Of a stretch of DNA of 64,000 nt, positions 49,693-59,399 are shown one piece after another. The stretch is from contig JAPDOI010001156.1 of the NCBI GenBank assembly GCA_029168955.1, positions 124,001 to 188,000 on the forward strand, in the 5' to 3' direction. The DNA comes from Aplectana chamaeleonis. Its lineage: Eukaryota; Nematoda; Chromadorea; Rhabditida; Cosmocercidae. Within the stretch, counting starts at the first letter, position 1. Every line of letters starts with the position of its first letter. Made by a program: the position numbers and the translations under genes. Below the pieces are notes generated by a model. It did not search any database and was not told the DNA's origin. It was given only the letters and a program-made list of their open reading frames with translations.

Positions 49693-49854
49693 GTGGACAT
49701 CGTGTATCAACACCCCCGAGGAGGCGGGAGAAACGGGGGAGTAGCGAGGTTCTTGATTGGACGCAACACGTGCTAGCCCCCTTTGCGTCCAATCAGGGAC
49801 CTCGCTCTTCCCCGGTTTTCCCGCCTCCACAGGGGTGTTGATACACGATGTCCA
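49693..49854. mobile_element. 162-bp foldback with 22-bp near-identical ends
   Basis: TGGACATCGTGTATCAACACC at the left pairs with GGTGTTGATACACGATGTCCA at the right. The pairing continues inward through GGAGGCGGGA/TCCCGCCTCC, GCGAGGT/ACCTCGC and GATTGGACGC/GCGTCCAATC to a small loop. It would form a long hairpin as RNA or a cruciform as DNA. Confidence 0.87.
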
Positions 49855-51190
49855 CCACGCCATCACGAGGAACTCTGTTAAAGAACGAATCACAGATCCC
49901 ACATAATTAGAAAATGAGAAGAATTACTATAGAAGTCTACAGCATCGTTAACACTTAAGAGACCGCCTGCTCCACGGCGAATTTCCACAGCCGACCGGTG
50001 CGCTCCACGGCTAATCGTTTCTGTGGGTGACATGTGTGGACACGCGATCCGCTGGGAACCATTTTGATCGGAGCAGGCTTTCTTACTTAGACAACCAGTA
50101 TTCCGTTTCCACTCCACCTGAGAGTATGTCGCTCCACCAAGATCTGGAGTGAGGCCATGGTGAAGCAATGATCCACCGCTTTTTCGCGGACCTACTTTTT
50201 TTTTATTTTGGAAGTTATTTCAGCTTCACATGCACAAGGCTGGCTACGAAATAAGCGTTTGTTTGTCGAATTCTAGAATTTTCTTCAGGTTACAACTAAT
50301 GGTCAGGATTGAGCCGTGCTAGGCCGACCCCGGGTATTGAAAATTTGAAAAATGAACGATTTTCTCAATTGTAATGCCCTAATAAATCTCATGTAGAACT
50401 TTCGGCGGACTCAAATACTTTGATCTACCGAGTGATCTGATGCGATCGACAGAAATTTTACAAGGAATCTCAAAATGGGAATCAGATTCATGATCAGCAC
50501 CCCCTCCTTCAAAATGACCACGTGAGCGAAGTCGCACCAAAACCTGAAACGTTTACAAACGGATAACGAACAACAGACGCCAGCAAAGCTTTAGAAAACT
50601 GTGAAATATACACCACTTCATTGTTCAGCGCCTCCAAATACACCCCGTAGTCAAATTTCAATAAAATCTTAAGCACTGAACTATTTCTAGGTTTTCACGG
50701 GTTTCCCCCCCCCCAAGTTACGCTTCACTCGAAATTTAGCGAAATTTTAAACAAAGTTGACCGATGGCTAATATACCGCAGTCGAATGAAATTTGATTGG
50801 AAATCGAAAAGTAAACACTAGACTCTTGTGCAGGAACTCGAATAACAAGGTAGTAAAATTTGAAACGATGACCTTCTACAGTTATCTCAAATAGATGGCA
50901 CTACTATTTAGGCAATCCACCATAGAACATCAGTTCCGTGATAGGCATCATTGATTACCCTTCTTAGCCAAGCTTGGAACGATTTCTTTCCCGCCAAAGG
51001 AGTTCAAAAAATCGAAAAGTGTCATTTATGGAGATGGTTGTAAAACTACTAGGAACACTCAAAATGTTTGACCACTGTGAGTGTAAATAGGTTACATTAT
51101 AAAGAACCTATCCGTAATAAGAAAGACTCCACGCCATAGGAATATAAAAAATATTAGAGGTTTTATGGCGTGGGTGCGCAGTGTGGACAC
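49855..51190. other. Non-coding spacer
   Basis: No gene, RNA gene or clear repeat apart from the inverted 19-mer noted separately. It contains a run of nine C near 50,707. A GTGTGGACACGCG phrase at 50,034 recurs at 51,181, hinting at pieces of a dispersed repeat. Confidence 0.4.
49948..49966 (+). repeat. 19-bp inverted repeat, left member
   Basis: TTAACACTTAAGAGACCGC; its exact reverse complement lies at 51,191-51,209. With some mismatches the match extends about 10 bp further on the GC side. Confidence 0.6.
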
Positions 51191-51209
51191 GCGGTCTCTT
51201 AAGTGTTAA
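51191..51209 (-). repeat. 19-bp inverted repeat, right member
   Basis: Exact reverse complement of 49,948-49,966. The pair may be the remains of a terminal-inverted-repeat element or two fragments of a dispersed repeat in opposite orientation. Confidence 0.6.
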
Positions 51210-51259
51210 AAAACGGATTGCGAATCTTACATAACCAAAAATGAGAACTCGGACGGCAC

Positions 51260-51604
51260 AATCTCTGTGATAATCGATTGATGGACGCTGCCACCGCCCC
51301 TCTTCGCGAATGTTCTGTAAAACAGCCCATCGACCTGCGCCGCCGTAGACATCCCGATCTGTCGTCCTGTAGACAACAACTCGGTCTTCATCGATTTGTG
51401 GCACTCAGCGGGATTGCTGGTCGATAGGCTGTTTAACAGTCCGTAGCCCCTTGCTCAACAGCACACCGGGACGGCCCCGCGTAGAGCTACCTGTTCGCCA
51501 GCGGTGACTCGTTCGGGGCGGATCGACGTCCTGTAGACAACGGCGAACGTCTGAGTATACACAACAAAATTGAAAGTGATTGCCAGCGCGCACAATGCCT
51601 TTAA
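51260..51604 (-). repeat. Dispersed repeat with GTAGACAWC motifs ending in a TTAA MITE-type terminus
   Basis: Contains CCGTAGACATCCC, CCTGTAGACAAC and again CCTGTAGACAAC, like 40,190-40,400 in reverse orientation. It ends with TTAA (51,601-51,604), and read inward from there the sequence is AGGCATTGTGCGCGCTGG, resembling the termini of MITE families A and B. I could not find the partner end. Confidence 0.5.
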
Positions 51605-52151
51605 AGAGAAATAAGACATAGAGTACGTTCTCGTAGTCGGCCGAGTTCATAAGGAACAGAAGATTGCAAGATTCGAGTCGCAACTCTTTCGCAACACACC
51701 TTACACTATCGGAAAGTCGCCATCAAGTTACAGAAGCTGAAAAAGAAGCTGACCTTGCGCAGATCGCACCAATATAGACGATTGCCACCATGATTTGTTT
51801 TTTTTTTGAATTTTTCAGCGGTTTTTCAATACTCTTGATGAAACGAAAATACTCCTGAAGTCCAGAATTTCTCTGTTGATTAGCTTGCAGTTACGAATAA
51901 TGGGAGTGGACTTATCTCTATGATGCACCATGTATAATCTTCGTTTTTTTTACATCTCATATCAGTTCGATTTCCTCCGAAATTTAGAAGTTCTGCTTTC
52001 CATCTTTTTTATTTGTACTTGTGACACAGTCACACTTCTGATAGAGAGTATACTTCTTTTTTTCAGCCTCCTTTCTTCAGTGTTTATAAGAATGGCATTT
52101 CAAATAGAGACGTGCTTCTGAAAGAAAAATGCGGCGAGTGAAACTTGTTTT
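51605..52151. other. Non-coding AT-rich spacer
   Basis: Several T homopolymer runs and no gene seen. It ends at the truncated Naiad-type element. Confidence 0.4.
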
Positions 52152-52557
52152 TTTTGAAAGCACCCATTTTAATCAAAAAAACTGTGTATATTTGGATCTT
52201 AACATAAAAAATGATAACGATAAGATTTTCACAAAACTATACAATAAAACAGAGCTTTTCGACTTTAAAGTGCATAGATTTCCCCATTTTGAATCCAATA
52301 TTTCCTCCAACTTGAAGGAAGCTATAATTTACACGGAAACACTAAGGATTTCTCAAACTTGTTCTTTAACAATAGATTTTCAAGATAGAATAAAATTACT
52401 GAGCAGAAATCTCATTGACCTACACTATCCTAGACCTTTTATTCCCCTTGCTTTTCTAAAAAGTGTTGCTAAAAATAACTTGGGACATAAATTAGGAATA
52501 GGTAATGATTTTAACCTTATAAAAAACACACTTCTTTCCATAATTTACAATAACTAA
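52152..52557 (+). pseudogene. C-terminal fragment of Naiad-type PLE reverse transcriptase
   Basis: About 134 codons of the RT tail, starting at ESTHFNQKNCVYLDLNIK and ending at the natural stop used by the longer copy (SIIYNN). No catalytic motif is left, because the truncation falls after motif C. The fragment itself has no internal stop. Confidence 0.85.
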
Positions 52558-52696
52558 ACGTATATCACTATTCCTTTTCTGTTGCTGGTCTCACAGATAG
52601 TGCTAGAACGTTCTCTCTCAGCTCCTTAATTGATCTCAGAGTCATATAAATAGCACCTACTTCAGGCACTCTTTTCATACTACACTCCTTACCCTA

Positions 52697-52789
52697 CTGA
52701 CGAGCCTCGGGGAGTGTCAGTTTTTTATTCGTTCCTTCATACGACTCTTTGATAACCACTCACAATCGTATAGGGCTAAGAGGCGAAAC
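52697..52789 (+). ncRNA. Conserved structured 3' UTR segment, hammerhead-like (copy 1)
   Basis: CTGACGA followed by GCCTC, about 71 nt, then GAGGC and GAAAC: the arrangement of a hammerhead core with an enlarged stem-II loop. Inside the loop ATACGA/TCGTAT and GAGTG/CACTC can pair, in crossing order. A competing simple hairpin (ACTGAC with GTCAGT) uses the same start. I see no stem III or cleavage site. Confidence 0.3.
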
Positions 52790-54117
52790 GAGTTTAATTC
52801 TTTTTCTATTGTACTATGCTGGTAAGGCTGACTTCCTTGAGGGAAACCCAGGAGGTTAGCTGATACCAGTCCGATGTATTCATCCTTTATTGTTTCTACA
52901 CATGATTTTCTTGCTTTACGTCGGTATCTCCTTTTTCGTAGCCATACGGCTGTCTCTGTTACAGGCCATACGGCCGGCCATACGGCTAACCTTTTCGATT
53001 TGCTACCTCACATATTGATCATTTATTCTGTCGTCCTGTTCTAGCTCCTTGTAATTTTACTCTTCTATTTATAGGCATCTTTACCTTATTTTTATCAGTC
53101 TACTCTGATTCTTCACTTCTGTCCTTACTTGTTCCGTCTCTTAATACTCGTCTTCTGCTACCTTACAATTCATGTCTTAAATTGATTTAATTTTCGATTT
53201 AGCTTTCGATTTTCCTAATACTATTTTCTTTTTCCTTTTAAATTCTCATATACTGAAACTTCCTATATATCCTCTAACCTTTCTTGAATTTCTCATATAT
53301 TCTATCTACCTTTTTGTAATTTTATCTGCAGTAAACAGTGTCAATCCTCGTCTCATCTTTTCTCGTCTCTACGTTCTTTAGTCTTCTATGTATCCGTTTT
53401 TGCTAGAACCTTATAACTTTGAGTTACCTTTTGCACTAAGAGCTTAGAATTTTCTCAACAACACATAGTTTCTCTGATCTCTATACGTATATTCTGTCTA
53501 AGCGCTCGCTCCAATATGACTTTTGATTGAGCTTATTATAAAACTTTGTTTCTAAATATTGCATTTCCCTTTCCTGAACTACTCTTTCCTTAACGACTCG
53601 TGCTGCTTTATTTTTTTCTTTTTTGATTTCTATTCAATTTCCACAATATTTGATTTTCTATGCCATTCTAGTGTTGATGAACTAGTATTCTAATTAATTA
53701 TAATTGGAAGATTTCGACAACACATTCTTGAGCCTTTATTCTCGATCACACTTGTTTAGGAATTCTATTGATGTAATACTTGTTTCGCTCTTGATATCTG
53801 AATTAGACGAATCACGTTCGATTGAGTTTTTCACAATAGAGGAACTACTGTTTTTCTGAAGTTGGAGTTTCATAGTCAATCCTGTTTTCGCATCTAAGGT
53901 CACATTTCCTCCTTTCTTCCATCTACTCCTGAGCTATTTTGATATTTATGATAGACTTTTATATTTCTTTAATACCATTCTCGAATCATGATTAATCCAA
54001 ATTCTACTAGCTTTCATTTTTTCATATAAAATACCAGGCTCTTTTGTGCTTAAAAGTGTGGTCATACAATTTTTCTGAGATAGTAACACCTTTTTTACAG
54101 TCTCTGTGATCCCCTTA

Positions 54118-54275
54118 TAAGAAGTCGCCCAGCATGGTGGGGGTGGGTGACTTCGGGAGGCTAGAGACTGCCCCTTTCTTAGGGCCTCGCTAGGTCCTGG
54201 TTGCAGCCCAACCAAAGCACTTTTAGTGCAACCCCCCACTGGCTAGTTCTCATGGGCCTATACTAGCCAGCTCGC
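54118..54275 (+). other. GC-rich hairpin-dense block before the Naiad ORF
   Basis: Successive hairpins can be read directly: GAAGTC-G-CCCA with TGGG-T-GACTTC, GGTTG/CAACC, GCACT/AGTGC and CTGGCTAGT/ACTAGCCAG (a perfect 9-bp stem). The block stands out from AT-rich surroundings. It is probably a structured 5' UTR of the element; a ribozyme or internal entry site is possible but unproven. Confidence 0.5.
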
Positions 54276-54319
54276 GGTCCAAAACTTTCGGGCTAAAACT
54301 TCACAAATCATATAATATA

Positions 54320-56957
54320 TTGGGAGAAGGGCGACCGGCGGGCCATCCGGAGCTGGGCCAAGTTGGTCCGTTGGTTGTCTCTGTGCAGAGCTCCCCTCAT
54401 AAATATTATTACAAAGCTTTTTTCCACAAAATAAAGAAAGAAGGTGTTTACTATCTCGAAACTTTTGAAAACGAAAATAATAGTTCTGACTGTGCTAACA
54501 GAAAATGCGTTATTTGCCAAAAGATGAATCATCAGAACATTATAGACAGTTGTGTCACTTAATTTAGAATTAATACGTTCAAAGACGCCCAAAGCAGTTG
54601 TAACTCCACTAATGTAGTCTATTGCATGACCTGTGCGGATTGTAATAGACAGTACGTAGGTATCACCACTAGAAAACTTAGAGCCAGGATGTTGGAACAC
54701 CTCAGAAACATCAAAAACAAGGAAAACAAAGTCTTTTATGAGCACTTTGAGTTAGAAGGATGTGATCCCAATAACATAAGAATTTCTATTCTAGACAACT
54801 TAGGAGAAAACAAAGACAAAAACATTTTACTTGATAAAGAACTATTTTGGATTAAGTTACTTAATCATTCTAGTATTAAAAATCCTCTCTTACGTAGTAA
54901 ACCTAATCACCCTTTCTTTAATTTGAAAGTAGTCAAAAAACGCAGAAATAGAGGAAATAATAAAAAGAAGAAGGTAAAAAAGAAATATACCCCTCAAGAA
55001 GTTTTGGAAAACACTTACAGCATTCAAGCACAACATAATAACAAATACGACACCTTTAGATGTTTGAAGAATAAAAACAAAAACTTTCTTAACACTTTAA
55101 TTCAGCTTGTCACCAATAATTCTCTTCCTTTCGAAATGAGTAAGGATAAGAAGATCAGTTTACTCACGTCTCTTTGTATACATTATTTCCGCAATAACAG
55201 GTTCACCTCAGAAGAAGCTAAAACCAAGTTTGTAAATTTGAGATTTCCTTTTTATAATGATGTATTAAATCATACGAATATAAACAAAATAGTGAATCAT
55301 CAGATCATCAAAAATTTTATTATACATAATTCCAAAGCAGATTTTGTGCCCTTCAGGGTGGTGTATAGCTATGAAAATCCCATTTCTAAATCAGTCTTCA
55401 ACTATAACAAATTTCTCAAGAATATTACTAGACCTGAAATTCAAAAAGTTACTCAATCTTCATGTATTTGCGATTCACATCCTTTTGTACGATTTTGCGA
55501 TCCTCACGTCAAGCATGTAGTAACAGGAAATATTGACATCGTTACGGATCCTGACATCAAATATATTCTACAAAAGGTATGAAATTTAGACCCAAAATTG
55601 ATAGAAAATTGGAAAATTTAAAAAAGATTTGGGAAGATTTCTTAGAACAAGTGAAAAGCAAAATTAAGACAAAATATAAAATTTAACCTGAAAAAATTAG
55701 TTAAAAATTAATTAAAAATTTACCAATGATATTTACCAATTAACCACGATTGAGAATAAGGAAGAAATCATAGAAAGACACAAAAAACTAATGATATCTA
55801 ATAATATCGATTTTACTTCAGATTCTGATATCCCTATTATCTATTGTCTACCAAAACTACACAAAAATCCGATTAAATTCCGCTTCATATGTGGCGCATA
55901 CAACAGCAGCATGAAAAACCTAGCGGTAGAACTTAAAAACGTGCTTTCTTTTATTAAAAATCATTTTAGAAATTACTGTAGCATAGTCACGAATAACACG
56001 AGATGCATCAAAAGTTTTTGGTCAATAGATAACATAAATATATCTCAGCAGCTAGAAAACAACGTCGGAAAAAATTTGAGATTGTATTCGGCTGATTTCA
56101 CAAACATGTTCACCAATATTCCACATAAAAATATTGTTCATAATATAACTCAAATTCTGAAAATTTGCTTCAAAAATTCCAATAAAAAATATGTCGCCAC
56201 TAATAACTTTACTACTTTTTATACCGATAAAAATGATAGCCCTAAGTACAGATTTTACCAGTTACAAGATATTATCTACTGTCTTGAATATATTCTGAGC
56301 AATAGTTATTGTAGAGTCGGGGACTTGTTATTTAAAGAAATCAAGGGAGTTCCACAAGGCGGTAATGCTAGTCCAACCATTGCGGATCTCACATTGAGTT
56401 TTTTAGAACATATTTCTTCAAAAACTCTACTGCTTGTTACTGATAAAGTTTTCGAACCCTATAGATATATGGATGATCTCCTGATCATACATAACTTTGA
56501 AGAAGAATTCATTACAACTCTTCTCAGAAACACGTATCAAAACATTATGAATTTTGAAAGCACCCATTTTAATCAAAAAAACTGTGTATATTTGGATCTT
56601 AACATAAAAATTCATAACGATAAAATTTTCACAAAACTATACAATAAAACAGAGCTTTTCGACTTTAAAGTGCATAGATTTCCCCATTTTGAATCCAATA
56701 TTTCCTCCAGCTTGAACGAAGCTATAATTTACACGGAAACACTGAGGATTTCTCGAACTTGTTCTTTAACAATAGATTTTCAAGATAGAATAAAATTACT
56801 GAGCAGAAATCTCATTGACCTACACTATCCTAGACCTTTTATTCTCCTTGCTTTTCCAAAAAGTGTTGCTAAAAATAACTTGGGACATAAATTAGGAATA
56901 GGTAATGAATTCAACCTGATAAAAAACACACTTCTTTCCATAATTTACAATAACTAA
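54320..56957 (+). pseudogene. Naiad-type PLE: GIY-YIG endonuclease, CxC linker, reverse transcriptase (broken)
   Basis: Would encode a nicking endonuclease joined to a reverse transcriptase. Order: a Cys pair (KCVICQK, near 54,510), the GIY-YIG nuclease (NVVYCMTC, then RQYVGITT, RARMLEHL, 54,610-54,705), a lysine-rich stretch, a CxC motif (SSCICDSHPF, near 55,460) with HVVTGN, then RT: IPIIYCLPKLHKNP, motif A YSADFTNMFTNIP, motif B GVPQGGNASP, motif C YRYMDDLL, and a long tail. Lesions: an in-frame TAA at 54,560-54,562, a one-base shift in an A run near 55,575, a stop at 55,684-55,686 and a further phase change before 55,716. The RT part is open from there to 56,957. The true start codon is uncertain. 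Confidence 0.85.
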
Positions 56958-57096
56958 ACGTATATCACTATTCCTTTTCTGTTGCTGGTCTCACAGATAG
57001 TGCTATAACGTTCTCTCTCAGCTCCTTAATTGATCTCAGAGTCATATAAATAGCACCTACCTCAGGCACTCTTTTCATACTACACTCCTTACCCTA

Positions 57097-57189
57097 CTGA
57101 CGAGCCTCGGGGAGTGTCAGTTTTTCATTCTTTCCTTCATACGACTCTTTAATAACCACTCGCAATCGTATAGGGCTAAGAGGCGAAAC
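57097..57189 (+). ncRNA. Conserved structured 3' UTR segment, hammerhead-like (copy 2)
   Basis: Same arrangement as 52,697-52,789 at an offset of 4,400 bp: CTGACGA, GCCTC, GAGGC, GAAAC. All pairing segments are unchanged between copies although the loop has substitutions. Cleavage activity is not supported. Confidence 0.3.
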
Positions 57190-57212
57190 GAGTTTAATTC
57201 TTTTTCTATTGT

Positions 57213-58235
57213 GTGAGTGGCGCGCTGTTATGTTCAAGTGTTAAATATGACACACTGTTTACCCAATAGTACTGCTTTCCGACATTTCAACAAATGCGAG
57301 AACATTGAAGAAGTCGATAGGCAGCCTTAAAACGAGCGCGACTGCAGTCGTGCTCACAAAAGCATTGATTTCGTTGAATGCGCTCTCGCTGCTGCTTCCC
57401 CATGCGCTCTGTGCCCCCCGCCAACGGCCGATCCAACGAGGACACTTTTCAGCTGCTCGTTTACATCACAGCATTGATGATGAATGTTGTAAACGCTCAG
57501 TTTCGTCTTAAATTCACTCAATGATTGAAATCATGAGTTTGTGAAACAGCTTCGAAATGATTCCATTCCTCATTATTCATAGCTTAATCTGTGATCACAC
57601 ATGTTTAACAGAGGAAAGTTGTTGAAGCCTTATTCAGCTGAAGTCGAAAACAGTGATCAGGCAGCGGAAACGCCGTCTAAAATGAAACAGAAAACAATTT
57701 TGAGCGATGTGAACATTGGTGGTCTGGCTAGCAACAAGGAATTGCCTCTGTATACTAGCATGCTTGCTGCCTGCGAATTCTCTCGACACTCACTCGCTCT
57801 CTTTGCCTCTTTCAGTTCATCTGGCGCTTGAATAATTTTGTCTTGCTTCGTGTTTCTCTCCTTGAACTCTTCGCTTCAATATCCTTTGACGAAGACCAGT
57901 ACCTAGACTCGAAGAACTTTATTCTCCGAGTATATATATAGTGTGAAAATTATTTTCGGGACTGCAATTAATGATATCGTTTCCATGAAGTACCTATTGT
58001 TCATATCGGAGTGTATTACCCGTTCACAGTTGCAGACAATCGCTACCGTAGCACGCACTTGGAAAATAATCGTACCAGGACCGTGGGGTTCGTGCACGGT
58101 TAATTTTCGTACTACATACAGCCACCATTCTTGAACTACGTACTCCAACAGCGGTTGTCTGCAATCAGGGACCGGAAACTCACTCTGATAGGCCTGTACT
58201 GGACTGCGCGTAACTGAATTTTTGATTTCCGTTTT
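57213..58235. other. Non-coding spacer
   Basis: No gene, RNA gene or repeat that I can support. Open frames are short and lack recognisable domains. Confidence 0.4.
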
Positions 58236-58792
58236 TTAAAGGCAGTGGTCGCGATCAAATATGTTTGTCGTCTTTTTCCCTCTAAACCCTTTTCTGGGTC
58301 TCGAGTAGTAGGATCTATAAGGAAAAATCGCGAAAAAACCGCTGTTTTGGGCCAAATTTAAAGCCTGAACTTTCTTGTCTTTTGATGGTGGACGAGCCCA
58401 CTCAACATCATCGGCACCGATGACCTCTTATATCAAGAACATCAGCTGCCTTGAAAATGAATTTCAATCAATGAACCTTCGGATTTATGTACACATCTAA
58501 TCAAAAACATTGACTGAAGTGCTTTCTTTCATTGCTCAACTGCATTTATTAGGTAAATTAGCATTTATTTCTTCCTCTGAATGTTGATGATTTTTGACTG
58601 CTCGGCATGAGACGGCGATCTTTTTCGTCATCGCTGTGCACGTGTGCACGAACTGGCATTTTTGGGCCTTAGAATCTCTATTTCTAGCTCTTTTTCAACC
58701 TCGCTACCTTCATAGTTTTTCAGCTGTGTTTGATCTAAGCTGATTTTTGTAATTTTTTCGATAACGTTTTTCATCGTGACCACTGCCTTTAA
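58236..58792 (-). mobile_element. TTAA-flanked MITE (family A), copy 2
   Basis: TTAA at both ends (58,236-58,239 and 58,789-58,792) followed inward by AGGCAGTGGTCGCGAT and AGGCAGTGGTCACGAT. The interior matches 38,388-38,929 in reverse orientation (for example GACAAGAAAGTTCAGGCTT and CGTGCACACGTGCAC in the other copy). Non-coding. Confidence 0.8.
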
Positions 58793-59039
58793 GTCCTCGT
58801 AATTTGTGAATCGAAATTCGTAATTCGTGGTCGATAATGAAAGTATATGCCCACACAGTCTCTAACCTATTTCGATGCGGACACACCTCTACACTTCATT
58901 GATGAGGCGATCTCATATAGAATGAGGCTTGAGGAGGGGGACGAGCTCTATGTAAAAATGACACTGCACTGAGTAGTTTTCAAATAAATATTCAATGCAC
59001 ACCCCCTGTTCTCAACTCCGCATGGCGCGAGGCCTGGTT

Positions 59040-59291
59040 CGCGTCAGGGGTCGTTTATACTTCCGCTGCGGCGCGGCGAGATGCAATACAACCATATCGA
59101 TCAAGCGGGGCCGCGGTGCGGCGCCGCGGGGCGTGTAGACTTTTTCTGCTCGAAATCTTCCAACGGTGCCGCACGCGGCCGCCGCCTGGGTGCTGCCGCC
59201 CCGCCCGGGGAAAGCAGGCGGCGCCCCGCGCCGCTTCGCTTATTGGCGCGCCGCTCCGCGGCGAATGTATAAACGCCCCCTCAGGGACGCG
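59040..59291. mobile_element. Very GC-rich foldback, about 250 bp
   Basis: The ends CGTCAGGGGTCGTTTATAC and, read inward on the other strand, CGTCCCTGAGGGGGCGTTTATAC match, and the pairing continues in CGCTGCGGCGCGGCG-type sequence. The interior is dominated by GCGCC/CCGCGG, with composition unlike its surroundings. No coding function is apparent. Confidence 0.7.
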
Positions 59292-59325
59292 CGGTCGAGT
59301 TGGGTGTTTTCTGATCCGGCCGAGA

Positions 59326-59398
59326 GCCACCGGAGCGATATGTAAATCATCAAGAGGAGGTATCAGTCTAGAAGAGATTAATGTCGCTCCGGCGCCAC
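59326..59398. repeat. Short inverted repeat
   Basis: CCGGAGCGATA at 59,330 pairs with TGTCGCTCCGG at 59,382 (one mismatch) across a 41-bp loop. Possibly the end of another small element next to the GC-rich foldback. Confidence 0.5.
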
Positions 59399-59399
59399 T

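Larger units (their letters stand above)
52152..52812 (+). mobile_element. 5'-truncated Naiad-type PLE copy (acts as pseudo-LTR)
   Basis: Matches 56,552-57,212 at a constant offset of 4,400 bp with no length change and about 20-25 substitutions by eye. It holds the C-terminal RT tail and the whole 3' UTR. The two copies share the terminal TTTTTCTATTGT and then diverge, which fixes the element's 3' end. Confidence 0.85.
52813..57212 (+). mobile_element. Naiad-type Penelope-like element (permuted EN-RT), decayed
   Basis: Inferred full unit of 4,400 bp, bounded by the 3' end of the truncated copy before it and its own 3' end. About 1.3 kb of T-rich leader (52,813-54,117) precedes a GC-rich structured block, then the nuclease, CxC linker and RT. 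An N-terminal GIY-YIG, CxC linker and RT are the defining order of the Naiad clade. Tandem truncated copies acting as pseudo-LTRs are also described for it. I saw no clear target-site duplication. A short repeat of GCCATACGG occurs three times near 52,940-52,985. Confidence 0.75.

Noticed and set aside
52152..57212. Target-site duplication around the Naiad-type cluster
   Set aside because: Flanks GAGTGAAAC and GTGAGTGGC are only loosely similar; not convincing.
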